A program made the translations under genes and the position numbers. A stretch of DNA of 64,000 nucleotides from NCBI GenBank assembly GCA_008638375.1, contig CM018041.1, positions 7,431,501 to 7,495,500 on the forward strand. The letters are read 5' to 3'. Source of the DNA: Nyssa sinensis. Lineage: Eukaryota; Streptophyta; Magnoliopsida; Cornales; Nyssaceae. This document shows, piece by piece, positions 1 through 11,499 of this stretch (the first letter of the stretch is position 1; the number at the start of each line of letters is the position of its first letter). Under the pieces are notes generated by a model, which saw nothing but the letters and a program-made list of their open reading frames with translations, did not search any database and was not told the origin of the DNA.

Positions 1-190
1 AAAATAGGCTTTATATCATCTTCAAATTTCAAGTTATAAAGATGGGCTTCATTTGTAATCTTCAAATTTGAAGATTGGGATGGAAAAAAAAGGTACAAGT
101 CCAACCCATCTTTAAATATCAAGTTATGAAGATGGACTTCATTTGTAATCTTCAAATTTAAAGGTTGAAAAAAGAGATGGATAAAGGTTT
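1..190. repeat. Imperfect two-copy direct repeat
   Basis: A segment that reads from CATCTTCAAATTTCAAG through TTCATTTGTAATCTTC near 17-80 recurs with a few substitutions at about 107-170. No coding potential is visible. The repeat may continue upstream of the window. Confidence 0.6.
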
Positions 191-199
191 GGACATTAC

Positions 200-206
<7 letters not shown>

Positions 207-252
<46 letters not shown>

Positions 253-270
253 TACACAAACACACATATA
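207..270. repeat. (TA)n tract followed by (CA)-rich tract
   Basis: A compound microsatellite: about 35 bp of alternating TA followed by CACA-type repeats. Similar (AT)n tracts recur across the window, for example near 1100-1124, 5158-5189, 17220-17254, 18675-18705, 27160-27195 and 34998-35034. Confidence 0.9.
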
Positions 271-339
271 CAATTAACCAGTGCCAGCTTTAGCATAAAG
301 CGATCAAAGCGATTGCTTTAAGCCGCATCTGCAATAAAG

Positions 340-575
340 GCCCCAGATTTTGTGTATATCTATAATACAATTATATTAAAAGTAGAAGAAAAAGGTACAT
401 AAAACTCTAGACCTTAAGGCTCCAAATTTTGTGTATATCTATAGTACAATTATATTAAAAGTAAAAGTATAAGGTGCATAAAATTCTAGACCTTAAGGCT
501 GCAAATTTTGTGTATATCTATAGTACAATTGTATTAAAAGTAGAAGTATAAGGTAAATAAAATTCTAAACCTTAC
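340..575. repeat. Three tandem copies of a ~79-bp unit
   Basis: Three successive copies start near 343, 424 and 503. Each contains AATTTTGTGTATATCTATA, then a poly-A-rich stretch and TCTAGACCTTAAGGCT or a variant. A degraded relative with two unit-like copies (GGCTCTCAAATTTTATATGC) lies near 30590-30750, so the unit belongs to a dispersed repeat. No ORF is present. Confidence 0.75.
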
Positions 576-1099
576 AAAGAAAAATGCCTCATATTCCATA
601 AATATCAAAGTCAACAAAAAAGTAGACCAAATTTATTGACTTTTTATAATATATTGTTTATTATAATATAATAATATGCGTATGCTAATGGATATATGAA
701 AAGTAAAGATTTTTTTTTAAGGATAACTAGAGTTATGATTTAATTGAAATTAAAATTCCAAAATAGATAAGGAAATAAAAATATAACTAAACAAAAAAAA
801 CGTGTGCAAAGAAATTGATTGCAATACAACACAATTTAAAAAATATATATTAAAAAGTGTGAATAAAAAAAAATGAAAAATGGTAGGCACATGGAGATAA
901 AATCTTGGTAACAAAAAACTTCATAAATAAAAGAAATTTAATACTTTTAAAAAATAAGTTTTTATTAAGACAGAACTAGTGCTTAATTTGTTTACAAAAA
1001 AAAATAATTAACTTATGCAATTATTTATTTCGCTTTAAGCTTCAAATTCTCTTGAGTCGGTCAAATTAACTTTGGGCCCAAATCATGCTTCAGAGTAAT

Positions 1100-1507
1100 T
1101 ATATATATATATATATATATATATTCACTTAAAACTTTGTGCTCAATTAATGTGGGACATGAGTTTCTCATAAACTCTTATTACAATGTTCAAGTAGTGA
1201 TGGTTGGAGTCAATTTCTTCTTTGCTATACCCAATGCCCTTAAACAAGCATTGTTGCGCCCAGCCCATGACTGGTGTATGAAGGAAGGTCTTACGTATGT
1301 TGCCATCATCTCGTGCCATATGCAACAAAGGATGAGTCATTTTTTCATCTCCTTAATAGTTTTAAACAACTCAATATGTATTCTTAATTTTTTCACGAAA
1401 GAGAACACGTATTCATGTAAACTCACCTCAGATAATATGTAAGTACACTTTTATTTTAGCTCAAACTTGGCTAAATACATGTTTTAAACTATATTTTCCA
1501 ACCAAAT
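1100..1507 (-). mobile_element. Degraded copia-type LTR fragment
   Basis: From the ATGTGGGAC motif near 1150 to TTTTCCAACC near 1500 this matches, with many changes, the right part of the solo LTR at 25455-26498. The shared order is TGTGGGAC, a CTCCTTAATAGTTTT-like stretch, GAGAACAC, TTTATTTTAGCTCAAA and TTTTCCAAC. Read on the minus strand it would be the 5' (U3) end of an LTR, cut off at the (AT)n tract near 1100. The open frame across it is not a gene. Confidence 0.55.
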
Positions 1508-4265
1508 GTTTGGAGGCTAGCCAGAGGATGGATCTATGTTCGGACAAAAATGTCATTATACCATCTATGTATCTATTACATGCTTTTTTCTGGCTCATAT
1601 TTTCTAAAGTCATAACTGGAAGACAAGCCTTTTTGTAGGAGTTGATATTAGGTCTTATCAAGTTATATGAGAGAAACGAGAACAAGATTGATTCCTAGAG
1701 GCCAACTTGCTTATTTGTAACTTCCGATCCGCTTGACCCAACATGTATCTCATTCAAGTGGATTTGGATTCAGATATACAACTTCAAGCTTTTTCTGGAC
1801 TATAATCCGTTCAAAATCTGAAAAAAAATTATATATGTAAAATTGTAGTCATTTTCAAACTAGCATATCTCAAAATTTTGGTCAAGTTTTCTTAGCCCAA
1901 CTCATTAATCATCTTAATTTCTAAAGTATATCTTGGGTTAGAATTTTTTTTATTGTCATTTATTTGATGGGTTTTAATGTTTTTTTAAAAAATTATCTCA
2001 TTTAATATTTGTTTGGATGTAAAAAAAAAAAAAAACTAAGAAGGAAAGGAAATACAAAAATATAAACTTATTATTTTCTCCAATCATCTTCCTCTTTGAA
2101 AAATAAATTTTTTTACATGTGAAATTTCTCTAATTTGAGAAAAAAATTTCCCTTACCTTGTTCCTTTTCTTGAGAAAAAATTTCTCCCTATCATCTATTT
2201 CTTTGAGAAACAAAAATGTAATTTTGTAATTTGAAAAAAAATTCCACTCTAAAATTTCTCCAAAAGAAAAATCTAACCCCTCCCTCTATTTTTTTTAAGA
2301 CGAGAAAACAGATTTAAGACTAGAATATGATTGCACTCCGAATGCAATCCTTTTGATAACGTCTGTTCAGGGCATCTACAAACTTAAGTTAATAAAAAAT
2401 GTATAATTAAATTATTATTTTTTTAATGGGTCTCCTCACATGCAATTAGATTCTCTATTATGAGTGAATTAACATTTACATAAATTCTAATTATTAAAAA
2501 AATAAAGATATTTGAACTTAAGACCTTTACGTCCTTTATAACATAATAAACCACTAACTTTTCAAAAAGTTTAAACTAATATAACTAACATGATTATTTA
2601 ATATTTTAACATTTCAGTATTTTGGTTTTTATTTACAAAGATGACTAATTAGAAACTAGGTGTTCACATAAAAGTCTAAGAAAAGAACAAAAATTAATAT
2701 CAAGTCTCAATTCAAACTTCCCACCAAGTCCTTCAACTTTATCATGACTAAAATATCCTTAAATTTATAATAGTTCATCACTTCAAAACCCCCAAGTGCG
2801 TAAATGGCGCACATTTTTTTTAAAATTCTTTAAGATTTCAAAATTCTATAATTTATAAATTATAAATTCATTTTGAATAAAATTTATATATTTGTGCTCT
2901 AAAAATCGAAATATATCAAATAAGATCCATATTGCATATGAAATTTTAAAGAAAAAAAGTGATTTAAAATTCTAATATTTTGTCTCAGTAAAGTGTAACA
3001 ATGAAAAACTTTAATTCATCAAATTTTACAATTTTCTGAAAGTGTGAAATTTTATAGTTTCATACAAATTGAGAAAATTTTCAAATTGTGTTTACTTTAT
3101 TGAACTTTTGCCACATGTTAGACACTCAAAACTGAGTTTAAAGGGTATGAAAATTTGTCAAAAAGATTAATATTTAAAGCACGAGTAATTAAAAATACAT
3201 TAGTTGTAAAAGTGTGAAATTTTACACTATTACAAAGTGTAAAAATTTACATTATTACAAAAGTGTAAAAATTTACACTATTAGACCTCACAATATTTGA
3301 CTAAAAATTTTCAATCCAATAAAAGAGAGTGTCAATTACTGCCAATTTTTTTTTTTTTTACAAACACAACCTTTCTTTATCACTGACCATCATCTCATAA
3401 AACTACCAAACCTTCAATATTATTATCTCAACAAGCCAATAACTTACCATTTGTACTAAGTCAGAAGTCATCTCTAATGGGGAGAAGAAACATAGCCGGT
3501 AGTCATCTTCAATGGGTAGAAGAAACATAGCCAGGAGTCTTCTCCAGTGGGAGGAAGAAACATGCCATCAATACTTGAAATCCCTCATATTTCTTTAGTC
3601 ACCAGAATCAACTATGTTCATCGATTGCATCATCATCATCATCTTTGCCATCGCCACCACAAATTGGCAAAACCCATTCTCCCAAATTTTTGTATTTTTG
3701 CTTTCGTAAACCCCCGAGATCTCCATCAAAACAGTTCCTAAAAAATCTTCAAAGAGTTTGCTAAGTGCAAGACAATGGTAACTCTAAATAAGGAAAAAAA
3801 AACCTCAAGAATTTCTTCTTTAATGGAGTCTGCAAAAATCACCAGTGATGGTCTCTTTCTTTGAAAAGTAGACACACGTGATATATAGTCGGCGGTTATT
3901 GCGTGATGGCAACTGTAGAGCGGGAGAAGAGACGGAAAACTTGAAAAGGAAAGAGAGAGATTGAGAGAAGCACAACCGCAAATAAAAGTTGGGAAGAATA
4001 AATTGAGTTTATAAAAAAATTGAGTGGAGAAAAGTTTTGCGTGTGATTAAGGGTATTATTGTCATCTACAAAAATTATTTAATGTCAACTCATTAAAAAT
4101 AGATCTTATCTTAAATAATGGAAATTCGATTGCCTTTCACTTTAAAAATGAAGAGTATCAGAATTTTACAACAATAAAGCATCATTTGGAGGTACTTAAG
4201 TTCAATTAACCCTTAGAAAATCTGCTAAAACAAATACATTGGGACAAGCTTGAAACAATCTATTT
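1508..4265. other. Intergenic AT-rich stretch without a recognisable gene
   Basis: The stretch is rich in A and T homopolymers. It includes three adjacent short hairpin-like motifs of the form AGTGTAAAAATTTACACT near 3200-3290. A 36-bp unit with GAAGAAACAT is repeated three times near 3466-3575. No reading frame resembles a known protein. Confidence 0.6.
3466..3575. repeat. ~36-bp unit in three copies
   Basis: The motif AATGGGGAGAAGAAACATAG recurs as AATGGGTAGAAGAAACATAG and then as GTGGGAGGAAGAAACAT, each preceded by GTC(A/T)TCT. It is a short imperfect tandem repeat of unknown origin. Confidence 0.6.
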
Positions 4266-4269
4266 TGTG

Positions 4270-5030
4270 GGGACAAATTCATTTTTTTTTTTTTGAGAAT
4301 CCGGAAAATATTAAATTGAACTCAATTTTTTTTCAAAAAATTTAGTAGGGCGCCCCTAGTGTGGATCCGCCCCTAATCAATTGAATGGTGATTCAATATT
4401 TGATTAATGCAACTTGATATATATATATATATAGTATATGAAGTATCAATACACTTGTTTGGGAAACATACTATGTATTTCAATATGAATGTGGTAGAAA
4501 CTTTATCTCTATGTATGTCGACATGAATTTAGGAGATATATTGTCCCTTTTAATTAATAATCTTCTTAATATATTAAGGATTTTAAGAGAAAGACAACTA
4601 GCATAAATAATGTAAAGTCTCAAATTAGACTCTCCATCCAAAACTTAAGATGAACATCACAATAAGGCTCTCATTGCTGAGAGTGAAAGTAGTTTGAAGA
4701 AATTATACAAATGAAAAACTTAAAAATCAAGATCATTTGTTTCAAGACTTATCCGTTTCAAAGTTTTTTCATATCATCATGAATCAAGGTAAGTACTTGT
4801 TACTTGTTATAAAATAAATTTTCTATTATTTCTTGTATCAGATTGAATTCTTGACAGTGACGGATTTAGACTATTGAGATACGGGTTGAATATAAAAATT
4901 GAATTATTATAAAAATATTAAAACTTTGGGGTGGGGGGGATTCCAAATTTTGTAAAAAAAAATTATATACAAATTAGGAGTAAAAAAATCAAATTTTTAG
5001 ACCCCTGCCCCCTCTCTGTCCGCCATTGAT
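4270..5030. mobile_element. Remnants of small elements with CAGTGRCGGA-type ends
   Basis: Near 4853-5028 a segment starts CAGTGACGGATTTAGA and ends with CCCCTCTCTGTCCGCCATTG, so its ends are roughly inverted (CANTGNCGGA). It holds a G-run and a poly-A stretch. A partial relative ends near 4378 with GGGCGCCCCTAGTGTGGATC followed by CGCCCC. A third lies at 20218-20449. These look like small non-autonomous DNA elements. Clear target duplications were not identified. Confidence 0.4.
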
Positions 5031-5152
5031 TTTTAGTGATATTTATCTTGAGTTTTTGTAAAGTATTTTTCAAATAACACCCAAGAGCGATGAATATCAG
5101 CTCGTTTAGTTCAAGTTGCCTTCTAACACTAACCACAAAAAGTTCAACTAAA

Positions 5153-5190
<38 letters not shown>

Positions 5191-5489
5191 CTATGCATAA
5201 CACTTACACCACCTACGTAATTAATATTTAAAGTCTTTATCTTTATTGCAGCTGGGCTCAGACATAATTAATCTAGTTGGCATAAAATCTTGGGTCAAAC
5301 CTTAATGATCATGAATCCTGTAAAGCAAATATATGTTCATTAGTCTTGACTTCATGTGATTCACCTTTCTTGGTAGTTGGGACAAAGCTCTAAGGAATGA
5401 ATTAAAAATGTGAGTCCATCAACAATATATAGCTTAAAAAAATTACAATTACAATTACAGTGGTAAATTTGAAGCTTAATCCAATAATC
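5031..5489. other. Intergenic, no gene seen
   Basis: Contains a long (TA)n tract at about 5158-5189 and otherwise unremarkable AT-rich sequence. Confidence 0.6.
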
Positions 5490-5740
5490 TATGTGGTAAC
5501 CAGAATCTGCTCCCTAGAATGCCATGGCTTAAAAGAATCTTGATTGAGTTCCACTTAATAAAATCATCATCAGTCCAGACATCATCTAGCACAAGAGTCT
5601 GCACAACTTTTGTTTGCAACGGTTCCCATTCATTGAAGCTGATACATTAGCTCCAATTTGTTCAATGATTGTATTGGCCATTCTCTCCCACACACCCAAA
5701 TTCTTTTACCAAATAGTCCTTCACCCTGTCATTCCAACAA
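5490..5740 (-). pseudogene. NB-ARC (NBS-LRR resistance protein) relic
   Basis: Read on the minus strand, pieces of a CC-NBS-LRR type NB-ARC domain appear in the expected order but in different frames. They are NDRVKDYLVKEFG, KRIWVCVGE, TIIEQIGANVSAS, then EWEPLQTKVVQTLVLDDVW (the kinase-2 motif), TDDDFIKWNSIKILLSHG and GSRFWLPH (matching the RNBS-B region, usually GSRILVTTR). Frame changes and a stop separate the pieces. The P-loop is not seen upstream, nor GLPL or the LRRs downstream. The family's role is intracellular immune sensing. This copy is a dead fragment of about 250 bp. Confidence 0.75.
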
Positions 5741-6575
5741 TAGAGATGACAGCAATATAATATCACTTATATATATATGTATGTATATATTTCTGGTTCA
5801 GTCCCATTTAGCAGGTTGCTCGTAACAATTTCTTTCTCAACATGCCCCTCGAAGAATATAAAATTTACGTGATTTCATAAGTTGTTTACATTTACAATAA
5901 TAATGATCAATTTATTATGAATCAAAAGAAATTACAAGAGTGAAAACATTCACAAATTTAAAAATTCCTTTACACTCAAAGATGATTCACAAAACGGCTA
6001 TTCACTCTCACAATGATCATATTTCTGAAATCTTAAAATAATAACACATTTATATAAAAGTTCATGAAACTGGCAAGTGGGCGTGGAAAAACCCTATGCA
6101 TGTACAAACGGGATTATCTTTGAACAGAAAGCACCTCGCTGTTTGGATGAAAAGACTAGTGAAAATTATCTAGAATAAAACCAAAAACCCATGCATTACC
6201 CATTTTTTTATCACCCCAGTTTATCAATGATCTGGATGAATTCATGACAACCATCCAACATTATAAGTTACAGAAATCTTTGGCAACTCTGGCTCATTAC
6301 ATTTTTCTCAACTGATAAGGTCTTTAAAATAAAGATCTACATTTCTAGTTCGAGTTTGGCGTGCTTGGTCTTAATCAATATGTACTCATGTTTGACAAGT
6401 CTCTGACACAAGGAGAAAATTGAGTTTAGAAAACGGAGCAATCAAGCTAAGCTTCAAAACCTACAAATTAATGGGATTGAGTCACAAAAATAGCTTAGCA
6501 CTCAAAATCATGCTTAAATTGTTGAAATCAGGCTTACCATTTAGTACAATTGTTCTTTTCTTACTTTTAAATGTG
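5741..6575. other. Intergenic, no gene seen
   Basis: Unique-looking AT-rich sequence leading into the target duplication of the gypsy element. No continuation of the NB-ARC domain was recognised. Confidence 0.55.
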
Positions 6576-6580
6576 GCAAG
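6576..6580. repeat. Target site duplication GCAAG (left)
   Basis: GCAAG directly precedes the TGAT start of the left LTR. The same five bases follow the right LTR at 16429-16433. A 5-bp duplication is typical of LTR-retrotransposon integration. Confidence 0.9.
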
Positions 6581-7791
6581 TGATAACTGGTTAAAAAGTG
6601 CATATTTATTTATTTAATCCTAGATATTCTTGCACTTTTATTATTTTAATTTCTCCAATCTATATGCATTTGCTAGTTAATTTTTATTTTATCTTTTTAC
6701 AAAGAAAGCTCGTCAAAGTTGATGATTTAATGGTGGATTTGGAGCAAAAGAAAAATATTGGGCTTTGAAGTGCTAAAAGAAGTGGAAAACAAGGGATTTT
6801 GGGTTAGAAGAGAGGCTTGATCCATATATAGGTGGACTAGGGCCCATTTTAGCATTATAGGCTCTATTTTGGAACACTTTAGACTCCCTTTTTGGGCCCC
6901 TAATGTCTAATTACGGGATTTTATGTTATTTTTCTAAATTCTTATTTTGTAAGGGTATTTTTGGAAAAAGGGGGATAAGATTGTAACCTAGGGTTTTGGA
7001 AAAGAAAGGAGGCCGTCTTGGAGATCGAGGGACGAAGAGAAGAAGGAAAGAGACAACTCTGAAGAAGAAGATGAAGAATTCCATGGCTATGGTCTCCTCT
7101 TCCACGATCATGGGCTAAGTCCTCTTATTCCTAGGGTTTAGATGAAACCCTAGTCAAGTAATATTGTTTCTTTGTATTTTATTTTTGGGTTAATTAGTCT
7201 TGGATGTTGATTGTATAACATTGGGATTTTATTAAAGCATTGATCGTATTATTCAATTGCACATAATCAATTTCTGTGATTTTGTTTATGTGGTTATACA
7301 ATAGTAATATGTGTACATACATCAAAACCGTAGGACGAGTCATAACTCAGGGAAAACAAATTGTGACTATGACCTTAGAATTAGCGTAGACAATTTGTAT
7401 TGACCAAAGATGATTCGTGCTTAGGGTTTTGGTGCGTGATATTCTTGATGATTGTATTGAGGCTTGTAGCCAAAATACGTCTTTTACATCCAAATTGAAT
7501 GACCCAAGAATTAATACAATTGAAGCTAATTACAAGATTAGTGGTGGATTCAACACCCTAGGAATTCTCTTTTAATTTGATTCCTCATTAATTCAGTTAA
7601 ATATTTGCTTTAAGTATAGTTTTCATTTAATTTTAGGAAAAATCAACAACAATCACTCTTTGTGAATTTCAATTAAAATTAATCTCAACTTTAGTTTTTA
7701 AACAATTAACAGTCTCTGTGGGTTCGACCCTTACTTCTCTACTATACTAGTAGTTTAGTTTGGTAATTTGATTGATTTCCACGACAGATCA
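6581..7791 (+). repeat. 5' LTR of the gypsy element
   Basis: Runs from TGATAACTGG to ACAGATCA, 1,211 bp, with short inverted ends TGAT/ATCA. CATATATAGG near 6823 is a plausible TATA box. The same length was read for the right LTR. The differences seen are single transitions, two of them clustered near 6960-6975. Confidence 0.95.
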
Positions 7792-7796
7792 ATTTT

Positions 7797-7814
7797 TGGC
7801 GCCGTTGCCGGGGA
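7797..7814 (+). promoter_or_regulatory. Primer-binding site complementary to tRNA-Asp
   Basis: TGGCGCCGTTGCCGGGGA lies 5 bp after the left LTR. From memory of plant tRNA-Asp(GTC), whose 3' end reads CCCCGGCAACGGCGCCA, the match is 18 of 18. This primes minus-strand cDNA synthesis and is the usual primer class for Athila-like elements. Confidence 0.88.
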
Positions 7815-8089
7815 CTGTTGAATTGTTAAAAAATTAGTAGTTGATTTTTATTTTAATTCTTTATTTTTTTATTTTTTTATTTTTTTTTTATTTTTTTTTT
7901 GCTATTATTCTTTTTCTTTGTCTTTGGTGTGCAGCAATCATAAAAAGCTAAAAAGAAGTGGAGTCGATTGGAGCAAACGCGGGTCGATACAAAAAAAAAG
8001 AAGAAAAATTCTACCTGCTTTGCAATCTATCACGGTGAAATCTTTCCTTTCTCTTTGCATTTTATTTTTGCTACAGTTGGTATATTTGA

Positions 8090-9931
8090 TTGGATAGGTT
8101 TATTTGTTTTATGTTTGGTCGCCGTTCGTGCAACCCAGACTTAGAGAAATTAGACCTTGAGCTAGAAAGAACCTTGAGAGCTTTTCGTAGTTTGTCCATT
8201 AAGTCTGAGGTTTTAGAAAATTCTATTTCTATAGACATGGCTGATAATGGTGGACAACAACAACCACAGCCTCTTAAGGCTCATTTTGTTCCTACAACAT
8301 ATACCAATCCTTCATGTATTCAAATGCCTACTGTAACTGGGCATTATGAAATTAGACCGCAAACCATTCAGATGTTACCATCTTTTTATGGGAAATCAAA
8401 TGAGGACCCATACCAACATCTGAATGAGTTTTTAGAGCTTTGCACCACTGTCAATGTGCAAAATTTGAGTGAGAATGCTCTTAAGTTAAGATTGTTCCCT
8501 TTTTCATTGAAAGATAGAGCCAAACAATGGCTCGGTTCTTTGCCTACAAATTCCATAACAACTTGGACTCAACTCCAACAAGAGTTTCTAAAAAAATACT
8601 TTCTTATAGGCAAAACCAATGATATGAGAAGAGCCATCACAAATTTTACTCAACTCGATGGCGAGTCTTTTCATGAAGCTTGGGAGAGATTTTTGGACCT
8701 TCATAGAAAGTGTCCCCATCATGATATCATGCGTTGGCAGTTGGTACAGAGTTTTTATGACGGTATCACAGAACAAAACCGTCAAATAATTGACTCTGCT
8801 TGTGGAGGGACTTTCCTCAACAAGAATCAGGATGAGGCATGGAATCTTTTTGAGACCCTTAGTGAGAATTCACAGCACCATGCCTCAGCAAGTCGGAGAG
8901 CTCCACCCACCTCCTCTAGTGTCTCTAAAAGAGGTGACATTTATGAAGTTGGACAAGCTGTGGATGTCCAAGAGCAAGTTGCGGCGTTGTCTAGGAAATT
9001 AGACCAAGTTTTGGCTAGGGGACAAGTTTCTACTTCTGCTCCTGTCACTCAAGAGGTGTGTGCTTTATGTTCATGCCCAACTCATTATGTGTCAGATTGT
9101 CCCTTAGCCCCGCAATATCCAGAGTTTGTGGAAGAGCAAGTTAATGCTCTTCAAGGTTTTTCCAAACCGGGTAATGATCCATATTCTAACCATTACAACC
9201 CGGGATGGAGAAACCATCCAAATTTTTCTTGGAGGCCTCAAGCCTCAAATCCTCAATTCTCACAAAATTCAAGGCCAAATGTGCCTAATTCTTTTCCATC
9301 ATCGTCCTACCGTCCTCCTCCTCAACAATATCAACAACCACCTCCTTCCCCTAGAAATTTAGCTTTTGAGGACAAAGTGTTGAGTGCTTTGCAAGCTTTA
9401 GAGTCAAATCATCAGTCTAACACTCAATTGCTCCATTCACACACTCAGTCCATCTCGAAGCTAGAATCCCAAATGGGACAACTAGCACAAGCTATGAGTA
9501 GAAGAGACGAGGGGCGTTTACCAAGTCAATCGGTGAACAATCCTAAAGGCCAATATGGGGTAGAGTCTTCCAACCCCAATGATCAATATCATGAGCAAGC
9601 TAAGGCCATAACTACTCTTAGGAGTGGGAGAGTGGTAGACAACAAAGTTGAATATAAGGCGGAGGGTGAATTGATAAGTTCTTCTAAAAAGGATGATGGT
9701 GAGAATGCAAATTTGCAGAAAGGGGATTCTTCATCCCCAAGTGATCCTTTGAGTGTTCCTGTAGCATCCTATGTGCCCAAGGCCCCTTACCCTTCCTGCT
9801 TGGCTGACCCTTCTCCTTTTGGGAAAAAGGTACAAATATGGAAGAAATGCTTGAGATTTTTAAGCAAGTTAAGATTAACTTGCCACTTCTTGATGCAGTC
9901 AAGCAAATTCCTTCCTATGCCAAATTCTTGA
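8090..9931 (+). CDS. gag: Gag polyprotein of the gypsy element
   Basis: Encodes the capsid/nucleocapsid precursor that packages element RNA into virus-like particles. The frame gives 613 residues from the ATG at 8090; a second ATG at about 8111 (MFGRR) could also serve. A retrotransposon gag domain is visible around residues 100-235, with YQHLNEFLELC, LRLFPFSLKDRAKQWL and TWTQLQQEFLKKYF. One CCHC zinc knuckle follows: C324-x2-C327-x4-H332-x4-C337. The region after it is rich in N, P, Q and S and has a short coiled-coil-like stretch. The last ~30 residues, after about 9830, do not look like the family: the homologous reading continues in the frame one base back, which is open from 9808. The normal product would therefore need a -1 shift, or the element carries an indel. 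Confidence 0.9.
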   Translation: MDRFICFMFGRRSCNPDLEKLDLELERTLRAFRSLSIKSEVLENSISIDMADNGGQQQPQPLKAHFVPTTYTNPSCIQMPTVTGHYEIRPQTIQMLPSFYGKSNEDPYQHLNEFLELCTTVNVQNLSENALKLRLFPFSLKDRAKQWLGSLPTNSITTWTQLQQEFLKKYFLIGKTNDMRRAITNFTQLDGESFHEAWERFLDLHRKCPHHDIMRWQLVQSFYDGITEQNRQIIDSACGGTFLNKNQDEAWNLFETLSENSQHHASASRRAPPTSSSVSKRGDIYEVGQAVDVQEQVAALSRKLDQVLARGQVSTSAPVTQEVCALCSCPTHYVSDCPLAPQYPEFVEEQVNALQGFSKPGNDPYSNHYNPGWRNHPNFSWRPQASNPQFSQNSRPNVPNSFPSSSYRPPPQQYQQPPPSPRNLAFEDKVLSALQALESNHQSNTQLLHSHTQSISKLESQMGQLAQAMSRRDEGRLPSQSVNNPKGQYGVESSNPNDQYHEQAKAITTLRSGRVVDNKVEYKAEGELISSSKKDDGENANLQKGDSSSPSDPLSVPVASYVPKAPYPSCLADPSPFGKKVQIWKKCLRFLSKLRLTCHFLMQSSKFLPMPNS

Positions 9932-11271
9932 AAGACCTTTGCACTCAAAAGCGAAAAGCTAAAACTCATGTGTCAAAGAAGGTCTTTCTAACAGAGCAAG
10001 TGAGCTCAATTCTCCAGCACCAAACTACACCTAAGTTCAAAGATCCTGGAGCCCCCACAATTTCTTGTGTTATAGGTAATCACATTATAGATAGGGCGCT
10101 CCTTGACTTGGGGGCAAGTGTCAATTTGTTGCCATACTCTGTCTACAAGCAATTTGGGTTAGGTGAGTTGAAGCCTACGACGATGTCTTTGCAGTTAGCT
10201 GACAGATCCGTCAAGATACCTCGTGGGATCATTGAGGATGTTTTGGTGAAAGTAGACAAATTCTACTTTCCCGTTGATTTCCTAGTTCTAGATATGGAGC
10301 CCGCTCATGACCCTAAGCGTCAGATTCCCGTCATCTTAGGTCGACCCTTCTTAGCTACTGTTAATGCATGCATTAATTGTCGAACTGGAGTGATGGATAT
10401 TTCTTTTGGGAATATGACTGTGAGGCTCAATGTCTTCAATGCTTCACAACAACCTCCACATGAGGAGGATTGTTTTTTAGTGGATGTGATTAATGAGATA
10501 GTTGAAGAATCTCTCCCTCAAATCTTGATTGAGGATCCTTTGGAGAGATGTTTGACTTACTTTGATAGTGATGCTTTCGATATTGATGCTTCTAGTGAAG
10601 AAGTCAATTCATTGCTTGACTGTTCTCCTTTTATAAACTATCCTCCTTGGAAGTCTAGACCGGAACCCCTGCCTAATCTTGCGAGCACTCCTGCTCCTCC
10701 ATCTTTAGAGGTTCCTCCAAAGCTTGAGTTGAAGCCACTCCCGGCTACTCTTAAGTATTCATTGTTAGGATCCGATGACACTCTCCCTATTATCATTGCT
10801 TCTAATATTCCAAGTGAGCAAGAGTGCCGTCTTCTTGAGGTTCTTAGAGAGCACAAGGGTGCTATAGGTTGGTCCCTAGCCGATTTAAAAAGGATTGATC
10901 CATCTATTTGTATGCACCATATTCATTTAGAGGAGCTTAGAAATGATGCGTATGAGAGTTCCCGTATTTACAAGGCTAGGACTAAGGTGTTCTATGATTC
11001 TCACATTAATCGTAAGTCCTTTGAGCCCGGTCAAAAAGTGTGGCTGTTTAACTCTAAGTTACGGTTGTTTCCTGGTAAGTTGCAGTTTACATGGGATGGT
11101 CCATATGAGGTTGTTCAATCTTGGTCTCATGGTGCGGTAGAAATTCATAACCCTCGGAGTGACCAAACTTTCAAAGTTAATGGCCAAAGGTTGAAATTGT
11201 TTATTGAGGGTGTGGAGGAAGGGAGTTTGATTGAGGAGATTGGTCTTGAAGACCCAGTTAATATTGATTGA
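9838..11271 (+). pseudogene. pol: Protease + RT start fused to integrase C-terminus (internal deletion)
   Basis: A 477-codon frame from an ATG at 9838. First come the gag-pro linker (MEEMLEIFKQVKINLPLLDA, SYAKFLKDLCTQKRK) and a retropepsin domain with DLGAS at residues 90-94, then PVILGRPFLATVNA. Next is the usual spacer before RT (LELKPLPATLKYSLLG, LLEVLREHKGAIGWSLADLK, CMHHIHLEE). Directly after LEE, near 10925-10936, the sequence becomes the integrase C-terminal region (ELRNDAYESSRIYKARTK, FEPGQKVWLFNSKLRLFPGK, WDGPYEVV, FKVNGQRLKLF). The RT catalytic motifs, RNase H and the integrase zinc-binding and DDE regions are absent. Reading frame is kept across the join. Protease may still act; polymerase and integrase cannot. 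Confidence 0.88.
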
Positions 11272-11499
11272 TGTTTTTCTCCTCTTGTTGTGTCTGGCTG
11301 AAGACATTAAACTTAGCTCTTCTTTTGGGAGGAAACCCAATTTTATTTTATTTTAGTTTAGTTTATTTGATTTTATTTTATTTGATTTTTGTTATTTTTA
11401 ATTGAGTTTTCTTTTTATTGTTTTGTAGGTGTTTAGTATTTATTTTATTTTTATTGTTAAAAAAAAAGGGGGTTTCTCTTTAGTCATTTTTGTTTTCTG
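11272..11499 (+). other. T-rich start of the element's 3' non-coding region
   Basis: Follows the stop of the pol remnant. Composed largely of TTTTATTT repeats, with no ORF. Confidence 0.7.

Noticed and set aside
1137..1442. 101-codon plus-strand frame
   Set aside because: It lies within the decayed LTR fragment and is not protein-like.
6926..7111. Minus-strand 61-codon frame that appears again at 15563-15748
   Set aside because: The repetition is only because the two LTRs are copies. It is antisense to LTR transcription and has no domain.
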